A stretch of DNA of 64,000 nucleotides from Methanomethylovorans sp937968035 (lineage in GTDB: Archaea > Halobacteriota > Methanosarcinia > Methanosarcinales > Methanosarcinaceae): NCBI RefSeq assembly GCF_036802725.1, contig NZ_DAIRVT010000005.1; one strand, 5' to 3'. The stretch's first letter is position 1. Each line of letters opens with the position of its first letter. Both the position numbers and the translations under genes were made by a program. Below are positions 61,316 through 64,000 of the stretch, one piece after another. The notes beneath the pieces are model-generated. The model searched no databases. It saw only the letters and a list, made by a program, of their open reading frames with translations, and had not been told where the DNA came from.

Positions 61316-62485
61316 TTATACACCATACTTTATAATGCCTTCTTCTTCATGGAAGAGCCTGGAGCTCCATAACCCATAATAATTGCTGATCTCATCCATA
61401 ATGTATTTCGCGATCAATAAGGAATCCTCTTCCAGTTTCCAGGAATCCCACTGTCTTTCTACAAGGACTTCTTCAGAATCACATTTTATTTGTTCTGCAT
61501 ATTCATTTTCTCCATTTGTTAAAATGGAATTTGCACAGTTGAAGATCTTTACCATGATCTTTACGTTACCAATATAGTTGATCTTGGAATAGAACGTTGA
61601 TGTGAACCTGATGGTTTGCAACAGGTTGCAAGCAAGCAGCTCGTCATCAAATCTTTTAACAGAATTTGCCTTAAAGAAACTACCGCAGATTTTCATTGAA
61701 TGGACCAATCCATTCCTATGGATCTCAACTTTATTACTGGCATTGCGAAGAGGATCTTCATCATCCCATTTAATACCAAATTTTGAGGGTCTGATGGAAT
61801 ATGACAGATAGCTTGTACAATCTTCCACCTTGTCAGAATGCAGTTCCATAAGTTCATGGCCGAACTTGGGAGAGGGTTCGAACATTTGTCCATCGATCTT
61901 TAAAGGAGTTATGACCACATGACCTTCAATTCCGTGTAATTGCAGTTCATGGGGGAGCTTGTTCTGACTGAAATATATGGCTTCATCAATATATCTTTCA
62001 AGCTTGCTTGTCCCAAAAAAACGCGATTGATACAACCATTCCACTTCATTTTCATCCATGGGAGTGGCGGAGAAATTATACCTCTTATAGTATCGCTTGT
62101 CCTGGTTGTTATAATAGGGTTTACTTTGCCCTTCGGGAATATGAACTAATAATATAACTCTGTCAGTGTCCGGAATAGGTATCTTTTTTATCTGAACGCT
62201 TACCCTGGGCACTATGTTGCCAAGAATGATCTGTTCCAATCGTTCCTTATTGAGATCACCATCGATCCCATTGATAGACTGGGGATGCCCCCCTTTTCCT
62301 GTTTCCATCACACCATATACAAGATAACCCCCTTTGGTATTGGAAAATGCAGTGACCTGTTTTATGATGCTGTAATCATTAAGTTGCTGTTTATAGTCCA
62401 GGATCATTGATTCTTCTATCTGCTCATCGGACAACTTCTGAATATCATCAAAAGTAACATCAGAAAATGGTTTATCGAACAGCAT
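61316..62485 (-). CDS. AlbA_2 (Schlafen-like) domain protein
   Basis: 389 residues. The N-terminal 150 residues are an AlbA_2 domain: ESMILDYKQQL, KQVTAFSNTKGGYLVYGV, IVPRVSVQIKKIPI, VILLVHIPEGQSKPYY and the YYKRYNFSATPMDENEVEWL end. This domain occurs in putative DNA-binding or Schlafen-related proteins, often near mobile or defence genes. The C-terminal 240 residues match nothing I know. ATG 62485 starts MLFDKPFSDVTFDDIQ. Role unknown; defence is possible but unsupported by neighbours. Confidence 0.8.
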   Translation of the reverse strand: MLFDKPFSDVTFDDIQKLSDEQIEESMILDYKQQLNDYSIIKQVTAFSNTKGGYLVYGVMETGKGGHPQSINGIDGDLNKERLEQIILGNIVPRVSVQIKKIPIPDTDRVILLVHIPEGQSKPYYNNQDKRYYKRYNFSATPMDENEVEWLYQSRFFGTSKLERYIDEAIYFSQNKLPHELQLHGIEGHVVITPLKIDGQMFEPSPKFGHELMELHSDKVEDCTSYLSYSIRPSKFGIKWDDEDPLRNASNKVEIHRNGLVHSMKICGSFFKANSVKRFDDELLACNLLQTIRFTSTFYSKINYIGNVKIMVKIFNCANSILTNGENEYAEQIKCDSEEVLVERQWDSWKLEEDSLLIAKYIMDEISNYYGLWSSRLFHEEEGIIKYGV

Positions 62486-62682
62486 ATAGCATCAGCGAAT
62501 CCTGTAATTGAGTTAGATTTAAGTGATCTGTCAACCAGATAAATTTATGGGTTTAGAGAAGTCCATGTCCTTTTCAGTGTTGGTGATCTGCAGATAAACC
62601 GATAACCAGGAACTACCATAAAAATATAATACTACTTAGATCATAAAACAAGCTGAATAGATATCCAGGAGATAAATGAACT

Positions 62683-63153
62683 GTGCCAGGCGGAAAAACC
62701 CATGAGCTGATAAACATTACAGCGCTGGTGTCCATATTGACAGTAGTATATTATCTGTCAACGTGGCCGGAAACTGGAGCATTCGCAAGACATCCGGACA
62801 TTAATGAGGTAATTGCCTTTTCTGTTTCCTACATATTCGCAACGTTCTACCTGAGCCCGGACCTTGATACAAAAAGCAGGCCTTACAAAAGATGGAAGAT
62901 GCTCAGGATACTCTGGTGGCCCTACAGGATAATATTCAAACACAGGGGTTTCTCCCATAACATGATCCTCGGCCCTCTTACCATTCTACTGTACCTTACA
63001 GTAATAGTACTTGCATTACTCCTGCTTTCAGGTGTCGGACTGCAGAATATCCCTATAAGGATAGTTATTGCCGCCACTACAGGTATAGTCCTGTCAGTAG
63101 AGATCCATATAATATCAGACAGGTTTTTCTCAAAGGTAAAGAGTATTTTGTGA
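62683..63153 (+). CDS. DUF2227-like metal-binding membrane protein
   Basis: 156 residues with three or four membrane helices. Conserved polar sites are GKTHELIN at the N-terminus, YLSPDLDTKSRPYKRW, FKHRGFSHNMILGP and a membrane-borne EIHIISD, a set resembling DUF2227/YdjM-type putative metal-dependent hydrolases. The start is GTG 62683, nine to ten bases after ggaga; no ATG is in frame nearby. Alone on its strand. Function unknown. Confidence 0.7.
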   Translation: MPGGKTHELINITALVSILTVVYYLSTWPETGAFARHPDINEVIAFSVSYIFATFYLSPDLDTKSRPYKRWKMLRILWWPYRIIFKHRGFSHNMILGPLTILLYLTVIVLALLLLSGVGLQNIPIRIVIAATTGIVLSVEIHIISDRFFSKVKSIL

Positions 63154-63225
63154 GACCTATTGCAGCGAAAGCAGAGGGTCCAAAGTGACTCCCAATGATT
63201 ATATTTGAGAAATCATTGCAATTAT

Positions 63226-63234
63226 CTATAAATA
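63226..63234 (+). promoter_or_regulatory. TATA box for the FilR1-type regulator
   Basis: tctataaataac is a strong TATA box 36-44 bases before GTG 63270, leaving a leader of about 12 bases. Confidence 0.5.
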
Positions 63235-63269
63235 ACAACAAACCATGTATCCACAAGTTCTTAATAAAG

Positions 63270-64000
63270 GTGTGTGATCAGATAAAAAAACCATTACTTG
63301 ACGTCTTGTTCATGTCTGGCAAGAGAAAGAAAGTACTCTTGTTATTGCAAGATGGACCAAAGGGAATGGATTATTTGCTCAAGTCTCTGGATACAACAAG
63401 GCCAGCGTTACTTCCGCAGATGAGAGTGCTGGAAGATAGTTATCTTATCATTCATTATAACGACAGTTATGAATTGACTACCATTGGAAAGATCTTAGTT
63501 GAGGAGATCGTGCCTTTATTAAACACCTTGGAGGTCTTTGATGTTGACATAGATTACTGGGGAAACCATAAACTCATGTTCGCACCGAGATCCCTTTTGT
63601 CCAGGCTCCGCGAAATAAAGGGCTGCAAAGTGATAGAACCCAATTTAGTGAACATATATGAGGCGAATAAAGATTTTATTGAAACCTGTGCCACGTCTAA
63701 GGACCTGTTCTTTATCTTGACTTTTGCACATCCTGTTTTTACCACGCTCAGCTCCCAATTCATTGCTAACGGTTCAAATATTGAAATTATTATCAATGCG
63801 GACCTGTTACAAAAATTCAAAGCAAATTGGAAGAAAGAAGTTCAGGGTTACATTGACAGTGAGAAGGTCAAATTTTACCTTTACCCAAATGACATTGAAT
63901 TGGGAACATTTGCTCAGAATGACCACTGTTTTGTGTTAAGGATGCTATCAAATAACAAAACATATGACTACAGTCAACTGTTTTGTAACGGACCCGATGC
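63270..64000 (+). CDS. Winged-helix regulator with FilR1/DUF1724 domain (partial, 3' end off window)
   Basis: About 243 residues are visible. N-terminal winged helix: KPLLDVLFMSGKRKKVLLLL, DGPKGMDYLLKSLDTTRPAL, MRVLEDSYLI and YELTTIGKILVEEI. Then the FilR1 (DUF1724) domain: FDVDIDYWGNHKLMF, RLREIKGCKVIEP, FFILTFAHPVF and FYLYPNDIELGTFAQNDHCF. Methanogens carry many such regulators; FilR1 of Methanothrix controls methanogenesis genes. The GTG at 63270 is the likely start (no ATG before residue 15). The target genes cannot be told. The product is cut by the window end, so C-terminal features are unseen. Confidence 0.85.
   Translation, partial: MCDQIKKPLLDVLFMSGKRKKVLLLLQDGPKGMDYLLKSLDTTRPALLPQMRVLEDSYLIIHYNDSYELTTIGKILVEEIVPLLNTLEVFDVDIDYWGNHKLMFAPRSLLSRLREIKGCKVIEPNLVNIYEANKDFIETCATSKDLFFILTFAHPVFTTLSSQFIANGSNIEIIINADLLQKFKANWKKEVQGYIDSEKVKFYLYPNDIELGTFAQNDHCFVLRMLSNNKTYDYSQLFCNGPD

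Overview
The window is chromosomal DNA of a methanogenic archaeon of the order Methanosarcinales, most like the Methanococcoides/Methanolobus/Methanomethylovorans group. The evidence is the archaeal RNA polymerase genes with split B''/B' and A'/A'' subunits, archaeal EF-1A/EF-2, the archaeal CoA pathway (pantoate kinase and phosphopantothenate synthetase), a Methanococcoides-type form II/III RuBisCO, geranylgeranyl reductase, a DUF1699 protein, a FilR1/DUF1724-type regulator and TATA-box promoters. Three runs of exactly 100 N (43939-44038, 50208-50307, 60738-60837) mark it as a draft scaffold. The species call is inference; no search was run.

Region by region. 1-0.9 kb is AT-rich and looks foreign: a partial quinone oxidoreductase and a decayed methyltransferase. 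0.95-2.45 kb is a beta-helix lipoprotein. 2.5-8.8 kb holds CoA biosynthesis (coaBC, pantoate kinase, phosphopantothenate synthetase), running through an HD phosphohydrolase into S-adenosylhomocysteine salvage (deaminase plus SahH-type hydrolase). 9.05-22.7 kb is the tRNA-Lys gene and the classic archaeal information-processing block: rpoH-B''-B'-A'-A''-L30e-nusA-S12-S7-EF2-EF1A-S10. 22.8-26.6 kb has an SQR-like flavoprotein with DUF1641, a CDGSH protein, a DEAD-box helicase behind a long structured leader, and tRNA-Arg.

26.6-37 kb is mixed metabolism: a PAS histidine kinase, a hydrolase, a HAD phosphatase, a geranylgeranyl-reductase-type flavoprotein, an ACT-domain regulator, a candidate Re-citrate synthase facing an isocitrate-dehydrogenase-type enzyme, a TatD-like hydrolase and glycerate kinase. 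37.3-39.8 kb is a compact four-gene redox operon (cupin, CGGC protein, ferredoxin, GXGXG beta-helix) divergent from a cysteine-bearing HxlR regulator. 39.8-50.2 kb contains a histidine kinase cut by one stop codon, MsrA, pyruvate kinase, a large FAD/Fe-S oxidoreductase with a methionine-rich tail (broken by a gap), small membrane and START-like proteins, and UvrA. 50.3-64 kb contains a HepT/MntA toxin-antitoxin pair, PurB, a 25-repeat exported TPR protein, AzlCD, RuBisCO, an EamA transporter, DUF1699, a gap flanked by identical 55-bp ends, an AlbA_2 protein, a DUF2227-like membrane protein and a partial FilR1-type regulator.

The strongest leads for something undescribed are the HxlR/cupin/CGGC/ferredoxin/GXGXG locus, the methionine-rich tail on the FAD/Fe-S oxidoreductase, and the structured leader of the DEAD-box helicase. 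Several gene starts (pantoate kinase, RpoH, NusA, RuBisCO, the hydrolase at 28.3 kb) were moved from the longest-frame start on ribosome-binding-site, promoter or homology grounds.
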